Positions 44,014 through 53,085 of a stretch of 64,000 nt of DNA are shown here, one piece after another. Each line of letters begins with the position of its first letter. The stretch's first letter is position 1. The position numbers were made by a program, and so were the translations under genes. Source of the DNA: G963663315 sp965208975 (lineage in GTDB: Bacteria > Pseudomonadota > Gammaproteobacteria > Arenicellales > Poriferihabitantaceae); the NCBI GenBank assembly GCA_965208975.1, contig CBDBQH010000001.1:186001-250000 (forward strand), in the 5' to 3' direction. The notes under the pieces are model-generated. The model was not told the origin of the DNA. It saw only the letters and a program-made list of their open reading frames with translations, and ran no database searches.

Positions 44014-45897
44014 ATGTTAAATCAAACCGTCTGGTGGAAGTATGTTGTCGTCCTGGTAGTTGTGACTACCGGACTTTTTTATGCGCTGCCGAATATCTAC
44101 GGCAATGATCCGGGCATCCAGATTCGCGGCGCCCGCGGTTTGAGTATTCAATCCAGCGAGTTGGCTCGTGTCGAATCCATACTGGAATCAGGGTCTGTTG
44201 CGGTCAAGTCGCTGGTCCAGGATGAAAAGGGTATCCGCATCCGGTTCAACGACGATGACAGCCAGCTGCGCGCCAGGGAATTGCTGGAAACCGGATTGGG
44301 ACAGAATTATTCCATTGCGTTGACGTTGTTATCCGGAGCGCCGCAATGGCTGACTGCCGCCGGCGCCTTGCCGATGTATCTGGGTCTTGACCTTCGCGGC
44401 GGGGTTCATTTTCTGTTGCAGGTGGATATGCAAAGCGCCATCAGCCGGGCCGAGGACCGCTATCAGGATAATGTCAAGGCAACACTGCGGGAGAACAGGC
44501 TACGGTATCGAAGTGTAACCAGGGGCGCATCCGGCGACCTGGAAGCGGTAATTCGCAATGCGGGGCAGCGCATTCAGGCTCTGGAGGTATTGTATGAGGC
44601 CTACCCGGATCTGGATATTCGGGAAGATGAGAACAATCCCGAGAAATTGCTGTTGCGAATGGGTGAAGATCAGATTGAGGAAATTCGGGAGTTTGCGCTC
44701 GAACAAAACCTGACCGCGTTGAGAAACCGGGTGGATCAGCTGGGTGTGGCGGAGCCGGTGGTGCAGCGGCAGGGGGATGACCGGATCGTCATTCAATTGC
44801 CGGGAGTGCAGGACACCGCTCGGGCAAAAGCCATACTGGGGCGGGCGGCGACGCTTGAAATGCGTCTGGTGGACGAAAAGAACGATGCCGCGGCCATCGA
44901 GTCCGGTCAGGCTCCGGCGGGTTCAAGGCTGTACAAATACCGGGATGGCCGACGGGTTCTGTTGTTCAGGAAAGTGATCTATTCCGGCGATAATATCGTG
45001 GATGCCGCCGCTAGTCTGGATACACAAACAGGCTCTCCGATTGTCAGCATCACCCTGGACGCCGAGGCTGCGGGTATCAATAGCCGGGTGACCGGAGAGA
45101 ATATCGGCAATCGGATGGCCGTGGTCTATCTTGAGTTGATTTCACAAAACAGGAAAGACGCGGACGGCAATCTGGTAACCGATGATCAGGGAAATCCGAT
45201 TCGTGTCAGCAAACGGATTGAAGAAGTGCTGACTGCGCCGGTAATCCGTGACCAGCTTGGCAAGCGCTATCAGATTGAGGGGCTTGATTCGGTCGATGAA
45301 GCCAGGGATCTGGCGCTGATGTTGAGATCGGGCGCTCTGGCTGCTCCGGTCGAGATTATTGAGGAGCGCACGGTGGGGCCGAGTCTGGGGCAGGCCAATA
45401 TCGATCAGGGCTTCCTGTCGGTCATCATGGGGTTTGTGCTGGTTCTGCTTTTCATGCTGGTCTACTACCGGGTGTTCGGATTCTCGGCCATGATTGCGTT
45501 GACGATCAATCTGGTACTGATCGTCGCTGTGTTATCCATGTTGCAGGCGACACTGACATTACCGGGAGTGGCCGGAATCGTGTTGACGGTCGGTATGGCG
45601 GTGGATGCCAATGTTCTTGTTTTTGAAAGAATCCGGGAGGAAATCAGGAATGGCAATTCGCCCCAGGCCAGTATTCATACAGGTTATGATCGGGCGTTGT
45701 CGACGATTATTGACGCAAATATCACCACGCTGATCGCGGCCGTTGTTCTGTTCAACTTCGGCACTGGTCCGATCAAGGGTTTTGCGGTCACTCTGAGTGT
45801 TGGCATCATGACCTCCCTGTTTACTGCAATCATCATGACCAGAATGCTGGTCAACTGGTTCTATGGTGGCAGAAACGTCAAGAAACTTTCAATTTAG
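44014..45897 (+). CDS. secD: Protein translocase subunit SecD
   Basis: 627 residues. An N-terminal membrane segment precedes a large periplasmic region with LGLDLRGGVHFLLQVD and NRVDQLGVAEPVVQRQG. Five further membrane segments carry GMAVDANVLVFERIREE, the RND-type proton-coupling block. SecDF uses the proton gradient to help pull preproteins across the inner membrane. Confidence 0.97.
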   Translation: MLNQTVWWKYVVVLVVVTTGLFYALPNIYGNDPGIQIRGARGLSIQSSELARVESILESGSVAVKSLVQDEKGIRIRFNDDDSQLRARELLETGLGQNYSIALTLLSGAPQWLTAAGALPMYLGLDLRGGVHFLLQVDMQSAISRAEDRYQDNVKATLRENRLRYRSVTRGASGDLEAVIRNAGQRIQALEVLYEAYPDLDIREDENNPEKLLLRMGEDQIEEIREFALEQNLTALRNRVDQLGVAEPVVQRQGDDRIVIQLPGVQDTARAKAILGRAATLEMRLVDEKNDAAAIESGQAPAGSRLYKYRDGRRVLLFRKVIYSGDNIVDAAASLDTQTGSPIVSITLDAEAAGINSRVTGENIGNRMAVVYLELISQNRKDADGNLVTDDQGNPIRVSKRIEEVLTAPVIRDQLGKRYQIEGLDSVDEARDLALMLRSGALAAPVEIIEERTVGPSLGQANIDQGFLSVIMGFVLVLLFMLVYYRVFGFSAMIALTINLVLIVAVLSMLQATLTLPGVAGIVLTVGMAVDANVLVFERIREEIRNGNSPQASIHTGYDRALSTIIDANITTLIAAVVLFNFGTGPIKGFAVTLSVGIMTSLFTAIIMTRMLVNWFYGGRNVKKLSI

Positions 45898-45904
45898 CTG
45901 ACCT

Positions 45905-46915
45905 GTGCAAATACTGAAAAAACAAACCAGAATTGACTTTCTCGGCAGGAGAAAGCTGGCATTGATCCTGTCTGCAAGCCTGCTCCTGGCAAGCGTCTTC
46001 AGTCTGGGTGCGAAGGGGTTGAATCCGGGTATTGATTTCACCGGAGGGACGCTGGTAGAGGTTGGCTATCAGCATCCGGTCGAGGTGGAGTCAATTCGGG
46101 TGACACTGGTTGAAAGCGGCTTCGATGACGCCATTGTACAGAATTTCGGGACGATACGGGATGTGTTGGTGCGTTTGCCAGCCACTTTCTCGCGGCGCGA
46201 TACCAGCGCCGCCGAGATCAGCAGCGGGGTGATGGAGGCGCTGCGGATACCCTGGAATGAGGTTCTGATTGAGTCTGCCGTCCGCGATTCGCAGCAGTGT
46301 CTGTCGGACGGAGTGACGGCTGATTGCCAGGTGCAGATGCGTCGGGTCGAGTTTGTCGGGCCGCAGGTAGGCAGTGAACTGACCAATCAGGGAGGATTGG
46401 CGATGATGTATGCCTTGCTGGGTATACTGATTTATGTGACCTGGCGGTTCGAGTGGAGATTTGCGATTGGTTCGGTGATCGCCCTGGTTCATGATGTGTT
46501 GATCACGGTTGGCATGTTTTCCCTGTTTCAATTCGAGTTTTCGCTTCCGGTATTGGCCGCGGTACTTGCGGTCATCGGGTATTCGCTGAACGACACGATT
46601 GTGGTGTACGACCGGATTCGTGAGAATTTCCGAAAGATGCGAAAGAGCGAGGTCCCGGACATCATGAATGTCGCGATTAACCAGACATTGCCGCGCACCC
46701 TGTTGACTTCATTGACCACCTTGCTGGTTGTTTTGATCCTGCTGATATTCGGTGGCGAGGTCATCCGTGGTTTTTCTGTTGCCCTGGCGATCGGGGTTGT
46801 GGTCGGAACCTACTCTTCGATTTTCGTGGCGAGTCCGGCGGTGCTTGTTTTCGGTATCAGTCGGGAGGACATGTTGCCGGTTGCCAAAGAGGGGGCTGCA
46901 GATACGCAGCCCTGA
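45905..46915 (+). CDS. secF: Protein translocase subunit SecF
   Basis: 336 residues from GTG 45905, eight bases after secD. The SecF marks are GIDFTGGTLVEV near residue 40, VEFVGPQVGSEL, and GYSLNDTIVVYDRIREN in membrane segment 4. It pairs with SecD in protein export. Confidence 0.96.
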   Translation: MQILKKQTRIDFLGRRKLALILSASLLLASVFSLGAKGLNPGIDFTGGTLVEVGYQHPVEVESIRVTLVESGFDDAIVQNFGTIRDVLVRLPATFSRRDTSAAEISSGVMEALRIPWNEVLIESAVRDSQQCLSDGVTADCQVQMRRVEFVGPQVGSELTNQGGLAMMYALLGILIYVTWRFEWRFAIGSVIALVHDVLITVGMFSLFQFEFSLPVLAAVLAVIGYSLNDTIVVYDRIRENFRKMRKSEVPDIMNVAINQTLPRTLLTSLTTLLVVLILLIFGGEVIRGFSVALAIGVVVGTYSSIFVASPAVLVFGISREDMLPVAKEGAADTQP

Positions 46916-46930
46916 TTGGAGCCGGACGCC

Positions 46931-47425
46931 ATGCACTGCCCGTTTTGTACAGCCAGCGACACTCGGGTGATTGATTCGAGATTGAGCGACAATGGCGAGA
47001 ATGTACGCCGCCGCCGTGAGTGCCAGGAGTGTTCCCGGCGTTTCACTACCGCGGAGAAGATGGTGTTTGACATGCCGGCCGTCATCAAGAACGATGGTCG
47101 CCGTGAACGATTTGACGCCAACAAACTGCGCGGTGGAATCATGCGGTCGCTGGAAAAGCTGCCGGTAGAAACGGATGCGGTCGAGAGGCTGATCAATGGT
47201 ATTATGAGACAGTTTACACACCGGACGGAGCAGGAAATTGAATCCGGACAGATTGGCGAAGCCGTCATGTACGAGCTGAAGAAACTGGATGAAGTGGCTT
47301 ATGTTCGGTTTGCTTCTGTTTACCGGAAGTTCCGCGGCATGGATGAATTCAGTGATGAAATCGAACGTCTGAAGGCGGCATTGCCCGGATTGTCGGATGA
47401 ATCGCAATCCTCCCTGTTTCCGTAA
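46931..47425 (+). CDS. nrdR: Transcriptional repressor NrdR
   Basis: 164 residues from ATG 46931; an upstream TTG at 46916 is rejected because MHCPFC is the family N-terminus. The zinc ribbon uses CPFC and CQEC, followed by an ATP-cone domain (VIKNDGRRERFDANKLRGGI). NrdR represses ribonucleotide reductase genes in response to dATP/ATP. nrdR next to ribD is the common gammaproteobacterial order. Confidence 0.96.
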   Translation: MHCPFCTASDTRVIDSRLSDNGENVRRRRECQECSRRFTTAEKMVFDMPAVIKNDGRRERFDANKLRGGIMRSLEKLPVETDAVERLINGIMRQFTHRTEQEIESGQIGEAVMYELKKLDEVAYVRFASVYRKFRGMDEFSDEIERLKAALPGLSDESQSSLFP

Positions 47426-47512
47426 AGCGCCCGAACCGTGAATCTGTTCGATGGTTTCAGACAGGACCGGCAATTGTTTCGGGAGTTCCCCGAACAGGAT
47501 GACCGGGTCGCC

Positions 47513-48640
47513 ATGAAATACCCGAAGGCTCCGGCTCAGGCCACGGCTGATGATGAAAGAATCATGGCCCGCGCTTTGAAACTGGCCGACAGAGGGCGGT
47601 ATACCACCCATCCCAATCCCGTGGTCGGATGTGTCATCGTCAAAAACGGGAATATCATAGGAGAAGGCTGGCATCGGTATGCGGGCGGCGACCATGCAGA
47701 GATCATGGCGCTGAAACAAGTCGGCAAGGCGGCCAAGGGAGCCACGCTTTACGTCACTTTGGAACCATGCAGCCAGCACGGCAGAACTCCGCCCTGTGTC
47801 AAGGCCATTAAAAAGGCGGGCATAGTTCGGGTGGTTGCGGCGATGGAGGATCCGAATTTGCCGCCCGGTCAATCCTCAGTCGCCGAATTACGGCGCAGCG
47901 GGATTGAGGTATTGGTTGGGGTCGGGCGGTCTCAGGCTCAATGTCAGAACCGTGGTTTCCTGAAGAGAGTCACGACCGGCGCCCCATGGGTGACCCTGAA
48001 AGTCGCTACCAGCCTGGATGGCAAAACCGCGATGTCCAGCGGCGAAAGTCAATGGATCACCGGCTCTTGCGCGAGGCTGAACGGACAAATGGAGCGAGCC
48101 GCCTCTGCAGCCGTGTTGACCGGAGTCGGGACGGTTTTGAGGGATAATCCTGCGCTGAACGTCAGGCTGGAAAATATGTCCCGACAGCCTTTTCGGGTTG
48201 TTCTGGATACGAATCTGAGTATGCCGGTCAACTCGAAGATTCTCGGCTCAGACGGGCAGGCGCTGATCATTACCGCAAGTAAAGATCAGGAAATCATTGA
48301 AACATTTTCGCGAAGCGGGGCCGAGATCATTGATTGCGGGAGAAATCCCCGCAATCCCGGTCATGGCGGTATTGACCTGGAACGGGTCATGCAGGAGTTG
48401 GGCAGACGGGAGATGAACACGGTTCTTCTGGAAGCGGGAGCCAGACTGAGCGGCAGCATGTTGAAGCAGGGGCTGGTTGATGAAATGATTGTTTATATGT
48501 CTCCGGATCTGCTCGGAGCGCAAGCCAGGGATATGTTCCTGATTGCGGGTCTTGAGCAGCTGGACGACCGGGTAAAACTCGCGTACCGTGACGTGGTGAT
48601 GATCGGGCGTGACCTGAAAATCACTCTGGATGTGATTTAA
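47513..48640 (+). CDS. ribD: Bifunctional riboflavin deaminase/reductase RibD
   Basis: 375 residues from ATG 47513. A GTG at 47438 would add 25 residues with no family match, so the ATG is preferred although its ribosome site is weak. The deaminase domain shows the zinc site GDHAEI and TLEPCSQHGRTPPC. The reductase domain shows VTLKVATSLDGKTA and LLEAGARLSGS. It catalyses the second and third steps of riboflavin synthesis. Confidence 0.95.
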   Translation: MKYPKAPAQATADDERIMARALKLADRGRYTTHPNPVVGCVIVKNGNIIGEGWHRYAGGDHAEIMALKQVGKAAKGATLYVTLEPCSQHGRTPPCVKAIKKAGIVRVVAAMEDPNLPPGQSSVAELRRSGIEVLVGVGRSQAQCQNRGFLKRVTTGAPWVTLKVATSLDGKTAMSSGESQWITGSCARLNGQMERAASAAVLTGVGTVLRDNPALNVRLENMSRQPFRVVLDTNLSMPVNSKILGSDGQALIITASKDQEIIETFSRSGAEIIDCGRNPRNPGHGGIDLERVMQELGRREMNTVLLEAGARLSGSMLKQGLVDEMIVYMSPDLLGAQARDMFLIAGLEQLDDRVKLAYRDVVMIGRDLKITLDVI

Positions 48641-48681
48641 CCGGATTTTGAAGACCAGATTCTCAAGTTCGGAGCGCTATC

Positions 48682-49341
48682 ATGTTTACCGGCATTATTC
48701 AAAATATCGGTGAGGTGGTCTTCACACTGCCGACCGCTGGCGGCGTGGAACTTGGAATCCGGCCGCGGCCTGTGTCCGGTCAATCCGAACAATGGGGGAC
48801 GGAGCGTATTTCTTTGGGTGACAGTATTGCAGTCAATGGCGCCTGCCTGACCGTGACCGGACGAAAAGGCGCGGTTCTGTGTTTCGATGTGTCGCAGGAG
48901 ACGTTGTCAAAGTGTCTGATTCAGGCATGGCAGTCCGGCGACCACGTCAATCTGGAGACCGCCTTGACACTGGGGACACCGATAGGCGGGCATCTGGTAT
49001 CCGGTCATGTTGATGGTTTTGCCGCCTTGATAAAACGCAAGAGTGAGGCCGGATTTGCGACCTTTTTTTTTGCGGTTGATCCTGGGCTCGGACGATACAT
49101 TGCGAGCAAGGGCTCTGTCGCGATTGACGGGGTAAGCCTGACCAGCAATCGGGTCTCGGATGAGCCGGCGCGGACCACATTCGAGGTTGCGCTGATCCCG
49201 CATACGCTTGAGAATACGACTCTGGGCAAACTGGACGAAGAGGACCCGGTACACATTGAAGTGGACCAGATTGCGCGTTATATTGATCGGATGATGAATA
49301 AAGACCACTGTAGGGGTGGGTCTGAAGCGCCCGCCCGATGA
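48682..49341 (+). CDS. ribE: Riboflavin synthase alpha subunit RibE (RibC type)
   Basis: 219 residues. The two tandem lumazine-binding repeats start MFTGIIQNIGEV and GGHLVSGHVDGFA, and conserved ISLGDSIAVNGACLTV is present. It dismutates two lumazines to riboflavin. The last ~12 codons (after MMNKD) run through a copy of the GC-rich dispersed repeat, so the C-terminus has been replaced or extended by it. Confidence 0.96.
   Translation: MFTGIIQNIGEVVFTLPTAGGVELGIRPRPVSGQSEQWGTERISLGDSIAVNGACLTVTGRKGAVLCFDVSQETLSKCLIQAWQSGDHVNLETALTLGTPIGGHLVSGHVDGFAALIKRKSEAGFATFFFAVDPGLGRYIASKGSVAIDGVSLTSNRVSDEPARTTFEVALIPHTLENTTLGKLDEEDPVHIEVDQIARYIDRMMNKDHCRGGSEAPAR
49311..49341. repeat. Dispersed GC-rich repeat inside the ribE 3' end
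   Basis: GTAGGGGTGGGTCTGAAGCGCCCGCCCG is the same hairpin type as at 2019-2050. Here it supplies the final codons and stop of ribE. Confidence 0.6.
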
Positions 49342-49357
49342 ATGAAGAGGCAGACGA

Positions 49358-50575
49358 GTGATGAATCAGGAACTGATTGCCGTAAACCGGATCGAAGATG
49401 TGCTCGAAGACTATCGTCAGGGCAAAATGGTGATCATGATCGATGACCAGGATCGGGAGAATGAGGGGGATCTGCTGGTTGCGTCACAATGCGTCACTCC
49501 CGAGCACATTAACTTCATGGCGTCGAAGGGCAGGGGGCTGATTTGTCTGGCGCTTACCGAAGAGCGATGCAACCAGTTGGAACTGCCGTTGATGGTCAGC
49601 CGGAACAATGCCCGTTTTGCCACCAACTTCACGGTGTCAATAGAAGCTGCCAAAGGAGTGACCACAGGCATCTCCGCACAGGACCGCGCTGTGACTATCC
49701 GGGCAGCGGTCAATGAGGACGCGAAGCCCGATGATATTGTGAGCCCCGGTCACATATTTCCGATCAAGGCCCAGGCCGGCGGGGTATTGACCCGGGCCGG
49801 CCATACCGAAGCGAGTGTGGATATGGCCAGACTGTGCGGCTATGAACCTTCCAGCGTAATTTGTGAAATCCTCAAGGACGACGGCAATATGGCGCGCTTG
49901 CCGGATCTGATTGAATATGCGAGAAAGCATGGGTTGAAAATCGGCACGATCGCCGATTTGATCCGTTATCGACTGAAAAACAATCCCACAGTTCGCCGGA
50001 TGTCCGAAAATCATCTGAACCTGAAGCAGGGGAAATTCCGTTCTTATGTATACCAGGATGTGGAGAGAGGGGGCACCCATCTTGCGCTGGTCAAGGGCAG
50101 AATAGAGCCGGACCAGGTCGTGCCGGTGCGGGTCCATATTCATCGCGGGTTGCTGGATGTCGTATTGAGTCCTTCTTCACCGTGGAGCTGGAGTCTGGAG
50201 AATGCGATGGATGTCATATCCAGGCAGGATGCCGGTGTGATGATCATTCTGGCTTATAATGAAAATGTAGACGAACTGGTGAATCGTATTTCCCTGCACG
50301 GTGATATGATGGCTGTTCAATCGAAAGAAATCGAATCACCGGAAATCACGCCAGAGCATGAAAATCATCCCGAAAATCTCAGAATGCTGGGCGCTGGCGG
50401 ACAAATTCTGGCTGATCTGCATATCAGCCGGATTCTGGCGCTGGGCCGGAAAAAGAAAGCTCACGGCCTGTCCGGGTTTGGGCTGGAAGTGCTGGATTAT
50501 GTCGAAACTCCTCAGCAACTGGTGGACTGGAATGAACGGCGTCCAGCGGATTCAGGCGATTCCGATCCGGGTTGA
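49358..50575 (+). CDS. ribB: DHBP synthase with degenerate GTP cyclohydrolase II domain (RibB-like RibBA)
   Basis: 405 residues. GTG 49358 and ATG 49361 are both possible starts. Residues ~1-205 are a full 3,4-dihydroxy-2-butanone-4-phosphate synthase (IDDQDRENEGDL, GVTTGISAQDRA, SPGHIFPI, RAGHTEASVD). The C-terminal half follows the GTP cyclohydrolase II layout (GGTHLALVKG, VRVHIHRG) but the three zinc cysteines of RibA are all missing: SECLTGD...CDCG is replaced by HIHRGLLDVVLS. Cyclohydrolase activity is therefore not expected and a separate RibA is needed. Confidence 0.92.
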   Translation: MMNQELIAVNRIEDVLEDYRQGKMVIMIDDQDRENEGDLLVASQCVTPEHINFMASKGRGLICLALTEERCNQLELPLMVSRNNARFATNFTVSIEAAKGVTTGISAQDRAVTIRAAVNEDAKPDDIVSPGHIFPIKAQAGGVLTRAGHTEASVDMARLCGYEPSSVICEILKDDGNMARLPDLIEYARKHGLKIGTIADLIRYRLKNNPTVRRMSENHLNLKQGKFRSYVYQDVERGGTHLALVKGRIEPDQVVPVRVHIHRGLLDVVLSPSSPWSWSLENAMDVISRQDAGVMIILAYNENVDELVNRISLHGDMMAVQSKEIESPEITPEHENHPENLRMLGAGGQILADLHISRILALGRKKKAHGLSGFGLEVLDYVETPQQLVDWNERRPADSGDSDPG

Positions 50576-50641
50576 TATTTTCCTGGTTGTCTGTTGCCAG
50601 TACCGGCGCAGCGTTCATGGTCTTTGTGCCACCGATATAAT

Positions 50642-51145
50642 ATGAATGAGTTTTGGAAGATGAATGAGACGAGCGGAAATTTTGTAAACTGCAACGGCCG
50701 GTACGCGATTGTCGCGGCCAGATTCAATCACTTCATAACGGACAAGCTGGTTGCCGGGGCGCTGGATGCCTTGATATGTCATGGCATAGCGGAATCGGAT
50801 GTGGATTGTTTCCGGGTGCCTGGCGCGTTTGAGATTCCGATGGTGGCCGGCAAGCTGGCCCGCTCGAATCATTATCTGGCCGTGATTACCCTGGGTGCGG
50901 TGATCCGAGGCGCCACCCCGCATTTCGATTACGTGGCCGGTGAATGCGCCAGCGGCATTGCCGCATTGAATCGTGAGAGTGACGTGCCGGTCATATTTGG
51001 CGTGTTGACCACGGATACCATCGAGCAGGCGATTGAAAGAGCCGGAACAAAATCCGGCAACAAGGGCGCCGACGCCGCGCTGGCGGCGCTGGAAATGGTC
51101 AGCCTGATGGATTCCATGAAAACCCTGAACGGGGACAGGAGTTGA
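50642..51145 (+). CDS. ribH: 6,7-dimethyl-8-ribityllumazine synthase RibH
   Basis: 167 residues from ATG 50642; ATG 50660 is an alternative and the open frame reaches 50594. The family blocks are ARFNHFIT, RVPGAFEIP, LGAVIRGATPHFDYVAGE and GVLTTDTIEQAIERAG. It condenses DHBP with the pyrimidine from RibD. Its stop overlaps the nusB TTG start. Confidence 0.94.
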   Translation: MNEFWKMNETSGNFVNCNGRYAIVAARFNHFITDKLVAGALDALICHGIAESDVDCFRVPGAFEIPMVAGKLARSNHYLAVITLGAVIRGATPHFDYVAGECASGIAALNRESDVPVIFGVLTTDTIEQAIERAGTKSGNKGADAALAALEMVSLMDSMKTLNGDRS

Positions 51146-51555
51146 GAAACAGTCGACATCTTGCCAGACGATGTGCGGTGCAGGCGCTGTATCAATGGCA
51201 GGTAACCGGCCAATCCCCCCGCGAGATTGAAAGCAGTTTCATCAAGAACGAGAATCTGGCTGACCGCCATCTGGATTATTTTCAGGAACTGATCCAGTGT
51301 GTCCCCCGCCATGTCTCGGAGATCGATCGTTTGTTGTCCTGTTTCCTGGACCGTGAACTGGAAAGAGTGGATTTGATCGAACACGCGATCATGCGAGTGG
51401 GCGCGTATGAATTGAAGTATGAGGCCGATACGCCGGCCAATGTCATTATTGACGAGGCTATCGGTCTGGCGCGGGTTTTTGCCTCTGAACATGGCTACAA
51501 ATACGTCAACGGTGTGCTCGACAGAGTCGCGAAAGAGGTCAGGGGCCATACCTGA
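51142..51555 (+). CDS. nusB: Transcription antitermination factor NusB
   Basis: 137 residues from TTG 51142, which has AGGAG upstream. It begins RHLARRCAVQALYQWQ, and ends with the conserved VIIDEAIGLARVFASEHGYKYVNGVLD. NusB with NusE binds boxA in rRNA leaders. It overlaps ribH and, unusually, runs straight into pgpA with no thiL in between. Confidence 0.95.
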   Translation: MRNSRHLARRCAVQALYQWQVTGQSPREIESSFIKNENLADRHLDYFQELIQCVPRHVSEIDRLLSCFLDRELERVDLIEHAIMRVGAYELKYEADTPANVIIDEAIGLARVFASEHGYKYVNGVLDRVAKEVRGHT

Positions 51556-52030
51556 AATAACTCTCCACAAGCTGGTTCATCCGCCTTCCAACCTGCTTGG
51601 GTTCGGCCTGGGAGCGGGTGCGATCCCCTTTGCTCCGGGGACCTGGGGCAGTATGGTTGGGGTTGCTCTGGTATGGGCCATGTCCGGGTTTTCGGATTTC
51701 ATTTATCTTGCAGTGACTCTGGCCTGTTTCTTGTCAGGTATCGTCATTTGCCGGAAAGCAGCCGATTCACTCAAGGCCCATGATCATCCAGCGATTGTCT
51801 GGGATGAAATTGTGGGAATGATGATTACAATGGCCTGGATCGAACCGGGCGCCCTGAACCTGGCGCTGGGGTTCGTCCTGTTTCGGCTGTTCGACATTCT
51901 GAAACCCTGGCCAATCCGTCCACTTGACCGGAAAATACAGGGGGGAACGGGCATCATGCTGGATGACGCGGCAGCCGGGATACTGGCGAATATCTCCCTG
52001 GTGGTTCTGCTGTATTATCTGCCACTTTAA
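51512..52030 (+). CDS. pgpA: Phosphatidylglycerophosphatase A
   Basis: 172 residues if GTG 51512 is the start. ATG 51491 is an alternative and both lie inside nusB. No ATG is available near the conserved beginning (NLLGFGLGAGAIPFAPGTWGS). Other family marks are AIVWDEIVGM and GTGIMLDDAAAG, which include the catalytic acidic residues. Several membrane segments are evident. It removes phosphate from phosphatidylglycerol phosphate at the inner membrane. The missing thiL and buried start suggest a deletion joined nusB to pgpA. Confidence 0.88.
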   Translation: MCSTESRKRSGAIPEITLHKLVHPPSNLLGFGLGAGAIPFAPGTWGSMVGVALVWAMSGFSDFIYLAVTLACFLSGIVICRKAADSLKAHDHPAIVWDEIVGMMITMAWIEPGALNLALGFVLFRLFDILKPWPIRPLDRKIQGGTGIMLDDAAAGILANISLVVLLYYLPL

Positions 52031-52055
52031 TTATTATTACCCGGAGTCTTCAATA

Positions 52056-53048
52056 ATGAATTCATTTACCGCATACCGAATAAACAGGAGCGAGAAACAA
52101 ATTACAGCCGGTTTCCAGAAGGTCACGCTGGATGACCTGACCGCGGGGGAGGTCGTCATCCGTGTCCAGTGGTCGGGAATCAATTACAAGGACGTGCTGG
52201 CCGCCACCGGCACAGGGAAGATCCTCAGACAGTACCCGTTGAATGGCGGCATTGATCTTTCCGGTGTGGTGATTGATTCGTGTGATGACCGCTTTCGGGA
52301 AGGGGAGCCGGTAGTGGTTGCCGGATGCGGGTTATCCGAAACGGCTGATGGCGGGTATTCGGAAATAGCCAGAGTAAAAGGGGACTGTGTCGTGCCCTTG
52401 CCGGAAGGGTTGACCCTGAAGCAGGCGATGGTACTGGGTACTGCCGGATTCACCGCCGCCATGGCCGTTATGCGTATGGAACAAAATGGCCAAATTCCCG
52501 ACCATGGACCGATTCTGGTTACCGGAGCGACCGGGGGCGTCGGTTCTATCGCGATTGATATTCTGGCTTCCAGGGGGTATTCGGTGACCGCGTTTACCGG
52601 CAAAAAAGATCAGCATGAATTTCTTGAACAGCTTGGGGCGACCGGATTTGTGGATCGGCATGAAATAGAAATGGGAAGTCGCCCCCTGGAAAAGGCAGTC
52701 TGGGGCGGAGCTGTGGACAACGCCGGCGGGGAGACGCTGGCCTGGCTGACCCGGACTGTGAAGTCCTGGGGCAATATCGCCAGCATCGGACTGGTGGATG
52801 ATTTCCGATTGAATACAACCGTGATGCCCTTTATTCTGAGGGGCGTTTCGCTGTTGGGGATCAATTCGATTGAAATGCCGATCCAGATGCGAAATGACTT
52901 GTGGCGCCGGTTGGGAGCGGACTTGAAGCCGGGCAATCTGGAGCGGATTGTGACCCGTGTCGTCGAATTTGAAAATCTCCCTGAAACATTCGGGAGTTAT
53001 CTGGACGGCAGCAACATCGGACGAACCATCATCAGGATACAGGATTGA
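52056..53048 (+). CDS. acuI: Acrylyl-CoA reductase AcuI (YhdH family)
   Basis: 330 residues from ATG 52056, with CCGGAG upstream. It is an MDR-family reductase: VQWSGINYKDVLAATG, GIDLSGVV, GTAGFTAAMAVMRME and the NADPH motif VTGATGGVGSIA are typical of AcuI/YhdH. It reduces acryloyl-CoA to propionyl-CoA. DddP follows 37 bases later, so the likely job is removal of acrylate formed from DMSP. Confidence 0.88.
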   Translation: MNSFTAYRINRSEKQITAGFQKVTLDDLTAGEVVIRVQWSGINYKDVLAATGTGKILRQYPLNGGIDLSGVVIDSCDDRFREGEPVVVAGCGLSETADGGYSEIARVKGDCVVPLPEGLTLKQAMVLGTAGFTAAMAVMRMEQNGQIPDHGPILVTGATGGVGSIAIDILASRGYSVTAFTGKKDQHEFLEQLGATGFVDRHEIEMGSRPLEKAVWGGAVDNAGGETLAWLTRTVKSWGNIASIGLVDDFRLNTTVMPFILRGVSLLGINSIEMPIQMRNDLWRRLGADLKPGNLERIVTRVVEFENLPETFGSYLDGSNIGRTIIRIQD

Positions 53049-53085
53049 CTGGATATTCGATTTAACTTTCTTGAGAGGCGAGATC

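Noticed and set aside
47426..47512. FMN riboswitch upstream of ribD
   Set aside because: The conserved RFN blocks (AGGATATG-like and following stems) are not found here or before ribE.
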